From: Symsagittifera roscoffensis
Lineage: Eukaryota > Xenacoelomorpha > Acoela > Convolutidae
Reading direction: 5' to 3'
Assembly: GCF_963678635.1 (NCBI RefSeq)
Contig: NC_087064.1
Coordinates: 927,726 to 991,725 of the forward strand
DNA: 64,000 bases
Part shown: positions 11,350 to 21,479 of the stretch, piece by piece
Position numbering within the stretch: position 1 is the first letter of the stretch
Layout: each line of letters starts with the position of its first letter
The notes under the pieces: model-generated
What the model was told of the DNA's origin: nothing
Database searches by the model: none
The model's input: only the letters and a program-made list of their open reading frames with translations
Made by a program: the position numbers and the translations under genes

Positions 11350-11723
11350 TACAAAAGGGTCGCTCAGTGATTTTTTTTTCTTTAGTATGATATTCCTAGA
11401 GCTATCACTTAGTTTAGGTAACCCCGACTTGTCTAGACTCATTTTTGATTTACCTTTTCTGACCGCTTATACACTCAGTTCATATACTCTGGTTTTTTTT
11501 TGTCTGACTACTGATAATAAAAAAACAACACAATAAATACCATAAGTTTCACCTAGATAGTGACCACCACTCCTTCTAGGGTATCACAGTACAACGTGTT
11601 TACAATTTATTCACAACAACTGATTATTGGTTATAAGATAGAAGCTAGCACAGACTGATGATATCAAAATATCTAAAAGATAATGTACTCACCAGCCTCT
11701 CAATAATTATTATTGAGAATTTA
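11350..11723 (-). repeat. 375-bp repeat, copy 2
   Basis: Direct repeat of 9242-9620 with scattered substitutions. It is not followed by gag here. Together the two copies bracket 1.73 kb of non-coding DNA that holds the minisatellite, so they could be the ends of a non-autonomous element or a solo-LTR-like remnant. The palindrome at its end reads CTCAATAATTATTATTGAG. Confidence 0.7.
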
Positions 11724-13332
11724 AATAATAAAAATATTATACCCATCCGGGTTTGTTCAATATCCGAATTGAGATGCTTAACTCGGAAATTCGCAACCCG
11801 TTGGAGGGTCACTTCAGTGCAGCCACTGTCGAGCCCCTCACAGATTGATATCCTAATTACTGTACCAGAAGGGATACAAAACTTGTTAACGATACCCAAC
11901 AGTCAATTTTGTTGTCTTTGAGACCCTTCCTGCTGCTCCTTGCACTGCTTGCCGGATCAGTCTTCCGCTCTATTCCAAAGACCTTTCCATGTTGAGCGCA
12001 AATTAGCATTAACGTGCTTAAATGCTCAAACAACACTACAGTACAAGCACCAGAAACGTGCCACAATTTTAATCGTAACGATCCTGTTTAATATAAATGC
12101 CTGTAATATCAATATATTCAACAGCAACAAAGGGTAGGGTTGGATCAAATCTCGTCTGGGAGGATGATTTCTACTGATTTTATATTTTTTTTTTCTTGGG
12201 TACTATACTTATTTTTGTTTGGTTTCTTGTATATCTTCAAGTGTTTTTGGTCAAATACCGCTCAGAGAACGACGGAGCGGCCAATCTCCGCAACCATCAC
12301 GATACCTGAGTTTTCGGTCTTAACTAGGTTAAAAAGCTAGATTCGGGAAACCGGAAGGCTTCCGAATTCCGAACTACCCTTCCGCCCCAGTACTAAGGGC
12401 CCTAATTGGAGCATCCGCTCGGCGCGGAGTGCTCGTTAACGATTGTACCAGTCATGATGTTAAAAGAAAAACAAAGAGGAGCGCCATAAAAACATATTTG
12501 TAACATTTGCCATGAAATATATATCGACGGAAAATAAAGCTAGGTTGTAGAACGACTGGCTAGCATATAAACACAACTCCACATGCTTTTAAAAGTCTCT
12601 ACCAAAGCCAGTTCTTTGTGGGGTCCTTTTAACATCGGGTCGAAAAAATCGTTACTGTTTTGAGAAAGACCAGAACGCTCAGATTAATGTAAAATAGTGA
12701 GCTCATGGCTGGGTCTCAGTATTCCCAGACCACGAGGTCACTCTTAAAAACAAGGCTGCTATTTATTCAATATATTACGATTGTTTTTGTTCAGTAGATA
12801 AAAGTCATCATTCCCATTGAAGATCGATCAATCCTTACCCTCAACTCCTAGCTTCTCATTATCTGAAAACCAATTTCGATGTTTTTAATTCAATTCAGGA
12901 CATTCCAGGAAGATAAAATATTGTTAAAATGAAGTTTGAGTTCTCATCTCGAGACAACTCCGGATTCTGGAATCCGGACAAAGAACAGTCTTATCTTCTT
13001 TCAGAAGGCTGCTCACGTCGCCCAACACCCTTCCTGGGGAGTTGTTCTGTAACGATTGTAGCTGCACAATCGTTACAACTCGGAATGGTCTTACAACAAA
13101 AATCTCAACTGCAATTTCAATTTTTATCATAGGCTTGTCGTTCACCTCATCTTTATCAACGAATTATGTTGTTGTGTTTTTCTCATTTCCAGTTGTCGCG
13201 AAATTGCTAGGTCGTGACGTGTCTTAGTTTTTTTTATTTTGGGGAAAGGTTTTGAATTAACAATTGGTATAAAGTATAGAGAAATAGTGAAAGTGTACAA
13301 TTTATGCTGGAATGATATTCGATGAGGAATGT
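11724..13332. other. Unassigned DNA with one modest open frame
   Basis: A minus-strand frame at 11899-11645 reads into the 375-bp repeat. Its upstream half (about 40 residues, two cysteines) has protein-like composition but I do not recognise it. It could be the tail of another retroelement frame. The rest shows no gene. A segment near 12700-12775 is weakly similar to 27255-27330. Confidence 0.35.
13048..13077. repeat. Perfect 12-bp hairpin
   Basis: TGTAACGATTGT, a 6-base loop AGCTGC, then ACAATCGTTACA. It lies just beyond the 3' side of retroelement B. Function unknown. Confidence 0.75.
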
Positions 13333-14075
13333 TTAATGATTGTGGCACAAAATGTTTATGTCGGTGTCTCGGGTACTACAGAACGTGTATTGCTGTTTCT
13401 TCCGGTGTCCTCTCAAGGATATCAAGGCAGTTTTCAGGATGGTGAAGGAGAGCTTCTTCCGGATATAGTTCATAGTGTCCGCATACGTACAGTTCAGCTT
13501 CTCACTCATTTTTTCCGCCAGTATAGCATGATATCGCTCTGCCTCCTCACCCATGGCGCCGTTGGTCGCAAAAATTAAGGGGGTAAAAGAGGCATGCTCT
13601 ACCTGCAGAACGCGGTCGTTGTATTCGACTTTTTTCCGATTCTCATTAGTCATTAGGAGTGGCTGCAGTTTTCGGTTCCTATTAGTTGGAGCGTTCGGGT
13701 GTGTGAAACGGACGACAAGAAACATTTTCTGCAGCGGCGCCCAAAAACCTCGACAAGAAATATCCAGTCTTGCATTTTCTTCCAGATTGCTTCCACTTGC
13801 AAGTTCTTCATTTCCCGCAAATTGGATCAGACCGGGCTCAACGCTCACATCCTTGCACATGTTACGTAAAAAGTCGGCTTCGACGTCGCGGACAGCGTTG
13901 TAACGCATTATGACGAAACCACCCAGCTTACAAATCAAGGCATGGTCGATATCATTTGCCGCGCCACACTCACAAGTTTGAGCCATTCCTTTCAGGTGCC
14001 AGCCATATCGGAGACATAGCGCATCCCGGAACTCGTCTCTGATCATGTAAAAATTCTACTCCCTCGATTGCAGAC
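13333..14075 (-). pseudogene. Element B C-terminal zinc segment and nuclease-like domain
   Basis: A 237-codon frame from 14046. It starts with the conserved LRYGW block, then a zinc motif C-E-C-G...D-H-A-L-I-C, then R-x-N-x2-RD. The nuclease core follows, with ARLDI carrying the first acidic residue. The second half of the active site, FDV(K/R)V in element A, here reads FLVVR, so the D-x-K/R pair is lost. The conserved VEHASFTPLIF block and a C-terminal helix-rich stretch follow. The target-site nicking role is inferred from family architecture. Confidence 0.6.
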
Positions 14076-14151
14076 AAGTCAGCCATGCAGATATTCATTT
14101 TGGCTGTAGCAGGTCTAGCGTACTCTTCATTTCATTCTCACTTCGGGAATA

Positions 14152-15460
14152 TTAAATTTCGATGGCTTCTTTTGCAAGTTTACGGTTCGATCTTGAAAAT
14201 TCTGCTCGTCCAGTTCTATTCGTGTAGTCAATAAGATCTTGTTTAGCAATAATTGCGTTTTTCAGTTTGTTTGTCAGATTGACAGAGTTTTCATAGAAAC
14301 GAGACTCACATTCTGTTGGATTTATCAGCCCTAAACCACCAGCTGAGCATGGCAACGCTATGATGTCCCGTTCTAGATCACTGAGAGTTCTGTCGACTAA
14401 AACAGAAATAACGTTCCTGAGTTTGGCTTCAAGTGGCTGCATGTGCAGTTCAGAACCAGGAATAGTCCTCATTATAAAATTCCACCGACTCTAGATCACC
14501 TTGACGAGAGCAAAATAGGCAAGATGGGGCTCCGTTTATACCGCTGGTTCCAGCGAAGACAACTCATACGACCATTCTTCAACTTTGTCTCGTAAATAGT
14601 CTTTTGTGAAGTTCTGGCTGCCAATTGTGGCTCCCAAAAATAGACGTCCTTCGCTTGTGATGTTGATATTCGTGTTCTCAAAGACCTGCTTGGCTTGCTC
14701 TCGGAGACCCTCGCTTTTTATTACTAACCAACATATCGACGGTTTCAGAAAATACTCAAGCTTGGGGCCGATACTGGTCAAAAGATCACACCACTCACGG
14801 AGTTGAACTAGCTTTCCAAGGCCTCCGGTGTCGTCAGCGAACCACTCTTGATGACACCCAATTTTGTTTAGACTGACAACGAGATTTTTCAAGCTCAGCG
14901 CATAAAATGCCATCGCTAAGTTATCTCCTTGAGTGGTGCCTTCCTGTGACAAGCATTCTCAGCGTCAATCAATAGAACGGCTTCTGTGGACTCCATCTGG
15001 AATATTTACCTGGCTGCATAAATCGCTGCTTTAACGCCACCTTCTTGACCTGCGCAGGTTTGCTGTGATCCTACTGCATGGCAAATTTTGGGGCCAAAAA
15101 TTCGAGCTAATGCTTTCCCGAGCATTCTTTTAATTATCTCTCCAATGCCTATTGGCCTAATGCCGCCTTTACCACCATTTTTATTCAGTGCAATTGCTCT
15201 GCATGCTATATATGATTCTAGTGACTTTGGGTCAACAAACTCGGTGCATATTCTCCTTCCTAGAGCGGCTCAGGACTCACAAAGACTTTCTGAGGCTCTA
15301 TTGTGCTTCCTGGAACAGAAGAGTTTCTTCATATTGTTCGGATCTAAACCTGATGAACCCGAGGATCCATGAGTCCGAAGAGCCGCTGAGTAGATCCTCT
15401 TTGCACCTAGATTCTCAAAAATCACGGTATGGACTTCGGGAGGAAAACCTTGTAGCAAAA
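14152..15460 (-). pseudogene. Element B reverse transcriptase (deleted and frameshifted)
   Basis: RT motif A, LLIDAENA, is readable near 14980-14955, motif B as EGTTQGDNLAMAFYAL near 14945-14895, and motif C as WFADDTGG near 14840. In element A about 45-50 residues separate motif A from motif B. Here they are joined directly, so that segment has been deleted. Upstream, MRTHGSSGSSGLD (about 15375-15340) marks the conserved pre-RT region. Frames change at least three times. Not functional. Confidence 0.72.
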
Positions 15461-15656
15461 GCCATCTTTGCTCTCACGTGCTCTGTGGGAGGTAGCACTC
15501 CAGTAGCATCCGTTTGTGTCAAGACTTTCACAGCAGCGCTCAGTCTCCCTTGGAGAACCAAATTGCAGAAACTTTTCATTTTGTTGTCACTCTTTCTGAT
15601 AAGTTTTTGATAACTCGCCTTGTATTGCGCGGCACTCTTTGTACAACAACTCAATG

Positions 15657-16396
15657 TCACCGTCTCTCCACCATGCTAAACGTCTCTAGATAATTCAAAT
15701 GATCTTTCGCTTTAGAATCTTTGGAAGGTTTCTGCAAGACGAAAGCTATCAGCAAATGGAAAGCTTTTATTGAAAAACCTTGCATCGAATTTTTTTCATC
15801 GAACATGTCAAAGAGTTTTGTGAGTTCCTCAATGAGAACTTTGACGGTATTTCTATGTGGAATATCGAAGGCATTTCTCTTCCAGTGTGTGGAAACATCG
15901 TAGTACTCGTTGACATTGCTCGCAAAAGTACTTGTTGATTTTTTACCCCATTGACCTTCAATCGCTTCACTGTTTTCTACTGAGTTCCTCACATGTGTCT
16001 GCTGCCAGGTTCTGAGTTGGTGGTGCAATCGTCGCGAAATGGTCATGTTGGTCATCCATATTTGGTGGCTCGTCGGATATCTGCATCTCCGCCATCGTCT
16101 GTGAGAGGCCCGATCTTCCGCTTTCGCCGCCACTCGGATTGACGAATAATTGACAGTGGGAGTCCACAATATCTTCTCTCATTGTTGCCTTCCAATCATG
16201 TCCTTCACTCGTTGTTGCATCCACTGGGTTGTCGCATCCAGAGTGCCATTTACTGTTAGACCATTTCTTGATTTCTGTTATAGTCATTTTCGCGCAATTT
16301 GTGTGAAACCAGTTTCCACAATCACAACATCGGAAACTGTACTCGTTGCCTATCAGTCTCGAGCATGATCCACACCTCCAGATTTTCGGTATTGCT
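15657..16396 (-). pseudogene. Element B N-terminal PHD-finger region
   Basis: On the minus strand from about 16396, a cysteine/histidine array reads C-x2-C ... C-x2-C-x-N-W-F-H-x4-C, the pattern of a PHD-type zinc finger. It runs in frame into the frame starting at 16287. A Ser/Asp-rich linker and a region rich in short helices follow to 15657. PHD fingers bind histone tails, and in retroelements they may help target chromatin. There is no SGNH domain upstream in the remaining sequence. Confidence 0.6.
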
Positions 16397-16460
16397 GGAG
16401 CAGTCCTGTTCTGATATTGATCGTGTCAGTGTCCTGGTTCTGCATCCATCATATCGGAAA

Positions 16461-16880
16461 CTATTTAATAAGTTTATCACAACATTTTTTTCCTTTTTTT
16501 TTATTCCAGGGGTAATCAGAAGGTCAAAAGTATCATAGTAACCGAGGTTACAGTCAAGAATCCCTTCATCACCTATTCCAGTCAAAATCCTTGGATTTTT
16601 CTAGATATGGAAGTGATAATGATAAAAGAAGATGACAAGTGTTTAAGTCCTTTTCAATTAAAATCGATACGGGTTACGTTTCTTCAAAAAGAACACGCAA
16701 CTCGACACGAGAAAATATAATATACAAGGGTTACAAAAAAAACTAAATTACAAAAGGGGCCCTTCCGTTTAGTCACGGTAAGTGCACAAGCTGGATAGGG
16801 CCATACCAGCGATATAAAAATGCATATATATCAGCAATGAAGTCATAAATCAGCATTAAATGCAGCGTCATAATGTTAAT
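16461..16880. other. Spacer between elements B and A
   Basis: No gene seen. It contains one copy of the motif CTATTTAATAAGTTTATC at about 16456-16480, upstream of element B, and the 3' trailer of element A. Confidence 0.5.
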
Positions 16881-17640
16881 TTATCTTAGCCGTCCTTCCT
16901 CTACAATAGCGCTCATGGAGTTGTCAATAAATTGAACTTTGCGTAGCGATCTGCACCCCCTTATACAAAGTATAGAGCTGCTCAGGTGCGCGAAGCTTAT
17001 TTTAGTTCCTATGTAGTTTATAGATTCTGGATAGCTTTCTTGTCTTTTTTCACTTAGTTTTTTGGCCAATCGCTGCATCGTTCGCGTGGCTGTTGGAGCA
17101 GCGCCACCGGTGCATCCAAAAATTAGCGGACAGAAGCTACTCTGCTCTACGTTTAAAATTCTTTGCTGATATTTGGAGTTCTTCAGCAATTCATGGTATT
17201 TGTATGCATCCTTATGCAGTTTTCGCGATGTTTTGGCATGGGGGTTGAAAACTTTCACATCAAAGTAAGCGCGGCTGAATCGTGAACCCCAGATTCCGTT
17301 TGCCTTAATGAAAAGTCGTGCCTCATCTTCAGTTGTAGTCGAATTGTTGACAAAGCTTTCGCCTTGCAACGACTGAAGTTTCGGCTCAATCTCGACGTCA
17401 TGGCAAACCTCGTTCATGAGGTTGGCGAATGTGTCTCTGATTTCATTGTGTCTTATGTGTGTGTAACCATCCCTTGCACAGTGAAGCGCATGTGTCAAGT
17501 TAAAATCAGCACCACATGCACATATGAGTGGGGTTTTGGTTGGTTCCCATCCGTATCTTAAGTAAATACCACTCTGAACTCTGATTTATTCAGGTTGAAG
17601 TTGTATCTGCTCGGTGGTAGAGCATTGAGCCAGTTAGAGG
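16881..17640 (-). pseudogene. Element A zinc segment and PD-(D/E)xK-like nuclease domain
   Basis: The conserved block ending in LRYGW lies near 17555. The zinc motif C-A-C-G...T-H-A-L-H-C and I-R-H-N-E-I-R-D follow, but a frame change or stop separates them from the RT. The nuclease core has EDEARLFI, where element B has ARLDI, so the first acidic residue is replaced by Phe. It is followed by AYFDVKVFNP, which keeps the D-x-K pair, then NVEQSSFCPLIF. The frame from 17498 is open for 205 codons. By analogy with restriction-like endonucleases this domain would cut the target DNA. Activity is doubtful because of the missing Asp. Confidence 0.6.
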
Positions 17641-17714
17641 CTCCCTTTTCAGAGCCCAGGTCGATTGCGTATTTATCTGTTTCATTTAAGGAGTTAATGA
17701 GGTTTGTTTTTTTT

Positions 17715-19512
17715 TCAATTTGTTCTATCAGTTTTCATTTTTTTGATTTTCGTACATATTTTTTCTTGCTGTCTTACTGCTGTAATAGGATCTTGAGATT
17801 CCAGTACCAGTGATGTTTCCTTAGAATATTCTAGGTAGCTTTCATGATCGGATGGCAGCTTGATGTTCAGTCCGCCCATTTTAAGGGGTAAGGAAGATAT
17901 CTCACGGAACTGGGGGTTTAAAGTGTCTTTACCGACTAGGTTAGGTAATAATTGTTCTTTGATAATATTTTTACATATTTTTGAGTTTTCCATAGTGTTA
18001 GGCGTTGTCCTGTTAAGAAACGAAAGCTTTTCTGGAACTCCTTTAGTATAGCAGGCATAAACGTTTTGAGGGGAGGTTTTAGCAATTTTCGTTAGTTTTT
18101 TCAAAATTTTGATTTGCTAATTCTGTTGAAATTCGAGGAATTTTTTACATTCAGATTCTGTTCCTATAACTGAAGCAAGCACTCGGGCTCCTGCCTTTAT
18201 AGAGATTCCTGTATTTGCGAAGATTTTCTGAGCTTCACTATGTTTTTCATCTTTGACAATGAGTTGGCATTTGGATGCTTTCACGTGGTAGCCGAAAAAT
18301 TTACCCAGTGATACAATTTTATTGAGGACGGTTCGTAGATTGCTTAATTTACCGACTGCGTTTTCGTCGTCTGCATACCATTTCTGAGTTATATCGTCTA
18401 CTGATAAAAGTTTTATGAGGGGTATTATGGCTAGACCGTACATGGCCATTACTAGTGGATCCCCCTGGGTTGTCCCTTCTTGAGAGTAGATTGTTTTTTT
18501 GTTAACGAATAGTTTGGATGGATTGGAGTAGGAGTTCTTAATCGCTGTTAAAAGGGAAGGGCAGGTATTTTCGATGTTTTTTAATGCCAGCTTTCGGTTC
18601 AGCGAGTTAAAAGCGTTTTCGGCATCTATCAGTAAAATAGCATCGGCGGAAGTTTTGCTGTATTGATCTCTTAGCGTGTGGATCGCATATTCAATGCCAC
18701 ATTTTTGTCCTAGGCAGAATTGGTAGTTTGAACCGAGCGACATGAGTTCGTTTTTTAGGCATTTAGTTATTGTTCGCCCTATTATCCTACGCATAACTTC
18801 TTCTATGCCTATGGGTCTTACCCCTGGATTCTTATCTAAGGGTATTAATCTGCATGCGTTATATGGTTTCATTAGTTCTGGATTTAGTTCTTCTGTGGCC
18901 AATGTTTTTTGCAATTTTAGCAATTTTTTTTGAAATTTCAACTGATTGTTGCCCGAAGTGTGTTAGAAAACGTCTGCATTCATTCGCATCGAGGCCAGAT
19001 GGTCCATGCGATCCGTGCGTTCTCATAGCTGCCTTCTTGATATGTTGATCGTTTATCTGATCAAATATCGATGGATTGAAAGGAATTGTTTCGTTTGAGA
19101 CTGGTCTAATATAGTTCTCATTAATTGGTTCAGATGGTGGGTGTTTCTCTATGAGAGTCTGTTCAACTGTTTTACCTTTGACAATCTCGTCGAGCGAAAG
19201 AACGCCTTTAGATGTGTCTGTTAGTTTTGCAATTGCGCTTGATATTTTTCCAGTATTCATTAGCTTGTTGAACTGTTGTGCTTCAGTTTCAGTTTTTCTT
19301 CTACTTCCTTTAAACAAGCTCATTTGCAGCGCCTTTCCTTCGTTATATAGTCCATCCAGGTCTCCGTCTTGCCATTGCTTAAGTCGCCTTGCTATTGTTT
19401 TGGATAAAAATCCATCAATTTCGGACTTTGATTTGCACAGTAATAAATGTGGAAAAATCATTGCTGCGTGAATTGCGAAGGTATTTTTGTTGTTTTCTAT
19501 TAGGCTGTTCAA
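17715..19512 (-). pseudogene. Element A reverse transcriptase
   Basis: Frames 19512-18859, 18941-18117 and 18104-17715 together carry the pre-RT MRTHGSHGPSGLD block, then VRPIGIEEVMRRIIG, motif A as ILLIDAENAFNSLNRK, motif B as EGTTQGDPLVMAMYGL and motif C as KWYADDENAVGKL. All key catalytic Asp residues (DAEN and YADD) are intact. Two frame changes separate the pieces, near 18900 and 18110. The EGTTQGDPL motif B differs from the usual PQG of APE-type LINEs. The C-terminal piece is the thumb and post-RT linker. Confidence 0.82.
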
Positions 19513-19537
19513 AGTTCTATTCAGGGTTTCAATAAAG

Positions 19538-19954
19538 TTATATCAACTTTATTTTTGACAAGATCATAAAGACCGGTTTCTTGTCGACCACTTTGGTGTA
19601 TATTTTCCTGGTGGTTTCTATGAGTTCTGGACAGGGGTTTGACCATGGGTCTTGTATTGTTCTGGGTTCTATAGTGGAAGACTCTCCTGAGTTTTGTGAG
19701 TGTGGGGCAGTGGAAGGGTGAGGGTGCATTTGGAGCAGCGTGGTTGTAGCTAAGGTTGGGGGATTGCATTTATGCTTGTCGTTAGCTGAATGAAATTGGG
19801 AGGTGCAGCGATGACAACTGAAATCGTCATAGTGATCACTGCTGCGGGCTAGGCCGCTGCATTTTACATGCATGTAGCCTGGGCATGTAAAGCACCAAAC
19901 ATCTCCGCCTCGCAGGCTGCTTTTACAAATAAGGCAGTGTGTTTGAGTAGCCAT
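19538..19954 (-). CDS. Element A N-terminal PHD-finger frame
   Basis: A 138-codon frame starting MATQTHCLICKSSL. The cysteine pattern C-x2-C ... C-x2-C ... H-x2-C ... C-x2-C over residues 7-53 is a PHD/RING-like zinc finger, with WCFTCPGYMHVKC as the central part. A Pro/Thr/His-rich low-complexity segment follows. It lies 24 nt downstream of the SGNH stop and a frame change away from the RT frame at 19512, so it is probably the N-terminus of the RT protein. Binding of chromatin or nucleic acid is inferred. Confidence 0.68.
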   Translation of the reverse strand: MATQTHCLICKSSLRGGDVWCFTCPGYMHVKCSGLARSSDHYDDFSCHRCTSQFHSANDKHKCNPPTLATTTLLQMHPHPSTAPHSQNSGESSTIEPRTIQDPWSNPCPELIETTRKIYTKVVDKKPVFMILSKIKLI

Positions 19955-19978
19955 TTTAGGAAGGACGGCGGTGTCAAG

Positions 19979-20510
19979 TTAGCGAGAGAATTTATAGATT
20001 AAATTTGCAAGAAAATTAGTAAAGAAATCATTACCGTAGAACGAGAAATGGATGCCATCACGGCAGAACATTTGAGGGGTTAGATTTAGGTTGAGGTTAG
20101 GCGAAACAATAAGTGTATGGGGGTGTACAAATCTATTTATCAAATTAAACAGCACATGATTATGAATATAAATTTTGCGGTTTACTTCGGAATTATTACA
20201 TTTCTGAATTGTTTTGGGGATGATCAGTGTCTTGGGCTGAAACTTGTTAGTGACGACGTTAATCAAGTTTTTCCATTGCTGTTCTAATTCTTGTGGATGC
20301 AGCCTGTTGTCATTGTATCCAGCAACTATTGTTACTGTATTTAGGCGCTTTGGTCTGTATTGTAAAACTGTTTCAAACAGATCATGAAGCGTTGCGCCGC
20401 GGTAAGAGTGAATTGTTGATTTTACTAGAGCTGGTTTGTTATATTTGGTCCTTGAAGTCCCGATAACTAGTTTCTGTGAGAACTCAGGGATGTGTCTTGC
20501 CTAGAATCGC
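19979..20510 (-). CDS. SGNH/GDSL-type hydrolase (esterase) frame of element A
   Basis: On the minus strand from about 20503 a 175-codon open frame contains all the SGNH blocks in order: VIGTSRT (block I, nucleophile Ser), VAGYNDN (block III, the G-x-N-D Asn) and CRDGIHFS (block V, the D-x-x-H pair). The length is right for a single SGNH domain. It has no obvious Met at its start. A TAG directly precedes the frame and could be the end of an intron (TTCTAG), or the start may be non-AUG. The stop is 24 nt before the PHD frame. SGNH enzymes hydrolyse ester bonds, and the role in the retroelement is unknown. Confidence 0.72.
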
Positions 20511-20751
20511 GGCATCAACCTGAAACACAGACAACTGGGGCGAGAAAGGAAGCTCTTTGGGGTGATTTATGAATACTTTCACTTAGGGTTTAAAATTGCT
20601 GAGGCAAAGGCGATGAAAAAAAAAACTGAAAAAAAAGGAAGGAGTGGTACAACCTACGTCAATTTGGAGGTCGATTCACCAGCTCACTCCTTCTTGCGTC
20701 TAGTTACGCCAGGGAAACTTCACTCGCCTACGGCTGGGACGGAGTGCAGCC
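20511..20751. other. Unassigned DNA upstream of element A
   Basis: Holds a 76-codon plus-strand open frame with no recognisable domain. The 12-mer CGGCTGGGACGG occurs at about 20731 and again at about 20962, on either side of the inverted-repeat element. Confidence 0.4.
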
Positions 20752-20953
20752 AGTGTTTAGACAGCCGCGTATTCATACTCGTCAGTATTTAGACAAATAC
20801 TGTATGAACCAATCAGAATCGAGAAAAGACATAAATAATCCAAAATATATAATAATTATTTATTAATTTCTTCTTTGTCTCGATTCTGATTGGTTGAAAC
20901 AGTATTTGTCTAAAAACTGACCAGTCTGAATACGCGGTTGTCTAAATACTGAC
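20752..20953. mobile_element. Terminal-inverted-repeat element (MITE candidate)
   Basis: Two arms of about 78-80 bp (20752-20830 and 20874-20953) are inverted copies at roughly 85-90% identity by eye. Both contain TTAGACAAATACTGT and CCAATCAGAATCGAG. An AT-rich 45-bp centre lies between them. There is no coding capacity and no clear target-site duplication. It could be a foldback MITE or a palindromic decay product. Confidence 0.75.
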
Positions 20954-21057
20954 ATGTAACCGGCTGGGACGGCGAGATTTGGTAAGATAACCAGAAGAGG
21001 AAAGCCCAGCGCGCATATGATATGAAAACACACAAGCAGTAAATTTGAACAAAGAAA

Positions 21058-21085
21058 TCTATTTAATAAGGTTATCACAACAATT
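21058..21085. repeat. Dispersed motif CTATTTAATAAG(G/T)TTATC
   Basis: Occurs at about 16456, 21058 and 26420. Two of the three sites lie upstream of the non-LTR elements B and A in their reading direction. At 21072 and 26224 it or its neighbour continues as TCACAACAATTAGGCTA. Could be a shared 5' end or an insertion target. Confidence 0.5.
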
Positions 21086-21479
21086 AGGCTAAAAGTGTTA
21101 CAAATAGTGTTACAAATAAAAAAAATTCGTCGAAAGTTATTTTGTCATTTTTTGTTCCGAGTACGCAAGCGGCGTTCGCAATCTGTATTGCCAGGGAGAT
21201 TCTGTTTCAAAAAGCTGCCTGCTCTGGGTTTCTCAGTGCATATGCTTAGGTTCTTACAAAGCTTGCTCTAAAAAATTTCTGTGCTGGGGCCGGCCTACTA
21301 TAGTAAAATTGTTGGAAAGTTTATTCACAGCGATACCCTCTGAATACACTCAGGATCAAACAGGGTGGACATACAGTCTGGAAGACTAGCTGTATTTCTC
21401 ATCCAGCTGAGTTCATTCCAATCAGCTGAGTTCATTCCAATTTTTTTTGTCTTTATATACATTTTTCTATCTCTACTTC

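Larger units (their letters stand above)
13333..16460 (-). mobile_element. Non-LTR retroelement B (PHD - RT - zinc/nuclease), decayed
   Basis: In minus-strand order: PHD finger (about 16396-16300), linker (16287-15657), RT (15460-14152, with an internal deletion), then a zinc-binding segment and PD-(D/E)xK-like nuclease (14046-13333). It shares the diagnostic motifs MRTHGS-x-G-x-SGLD, LLIDAENA, EGTTQGD, LRYGW and a C-x-C...H-x3-C zinc segment with element A, so the two are the same lineage. The clade is not assigned. C-terminal nucleases instead of an N-terminal APE are typical of R2/R4/NeSL-type elements. Confidence 0.8.
16881..20510 (-). mobile_element. Non-LTR retroelement A (SGNH hydrolase / PHD - RT - zinc/nuclease)
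   Basis: In minus-strand order: SGNH hydrolase frame (20510-19979), a short gap, PHD-finger frame (19954-19538), pre-RT and RT (19512-18117, then 18104-17715), then zinc segment and nuclease-like domain (about 17640-16881). It is the better-preserved relative of element B, and the frames are broken in only a handful of places. Kapitonov and Jurka described esterase and PHD domains in CR1-like elements. Here they accompany an RT with a C-terminal nuclease module. The clade is unassigned. Confidence 0.8.
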
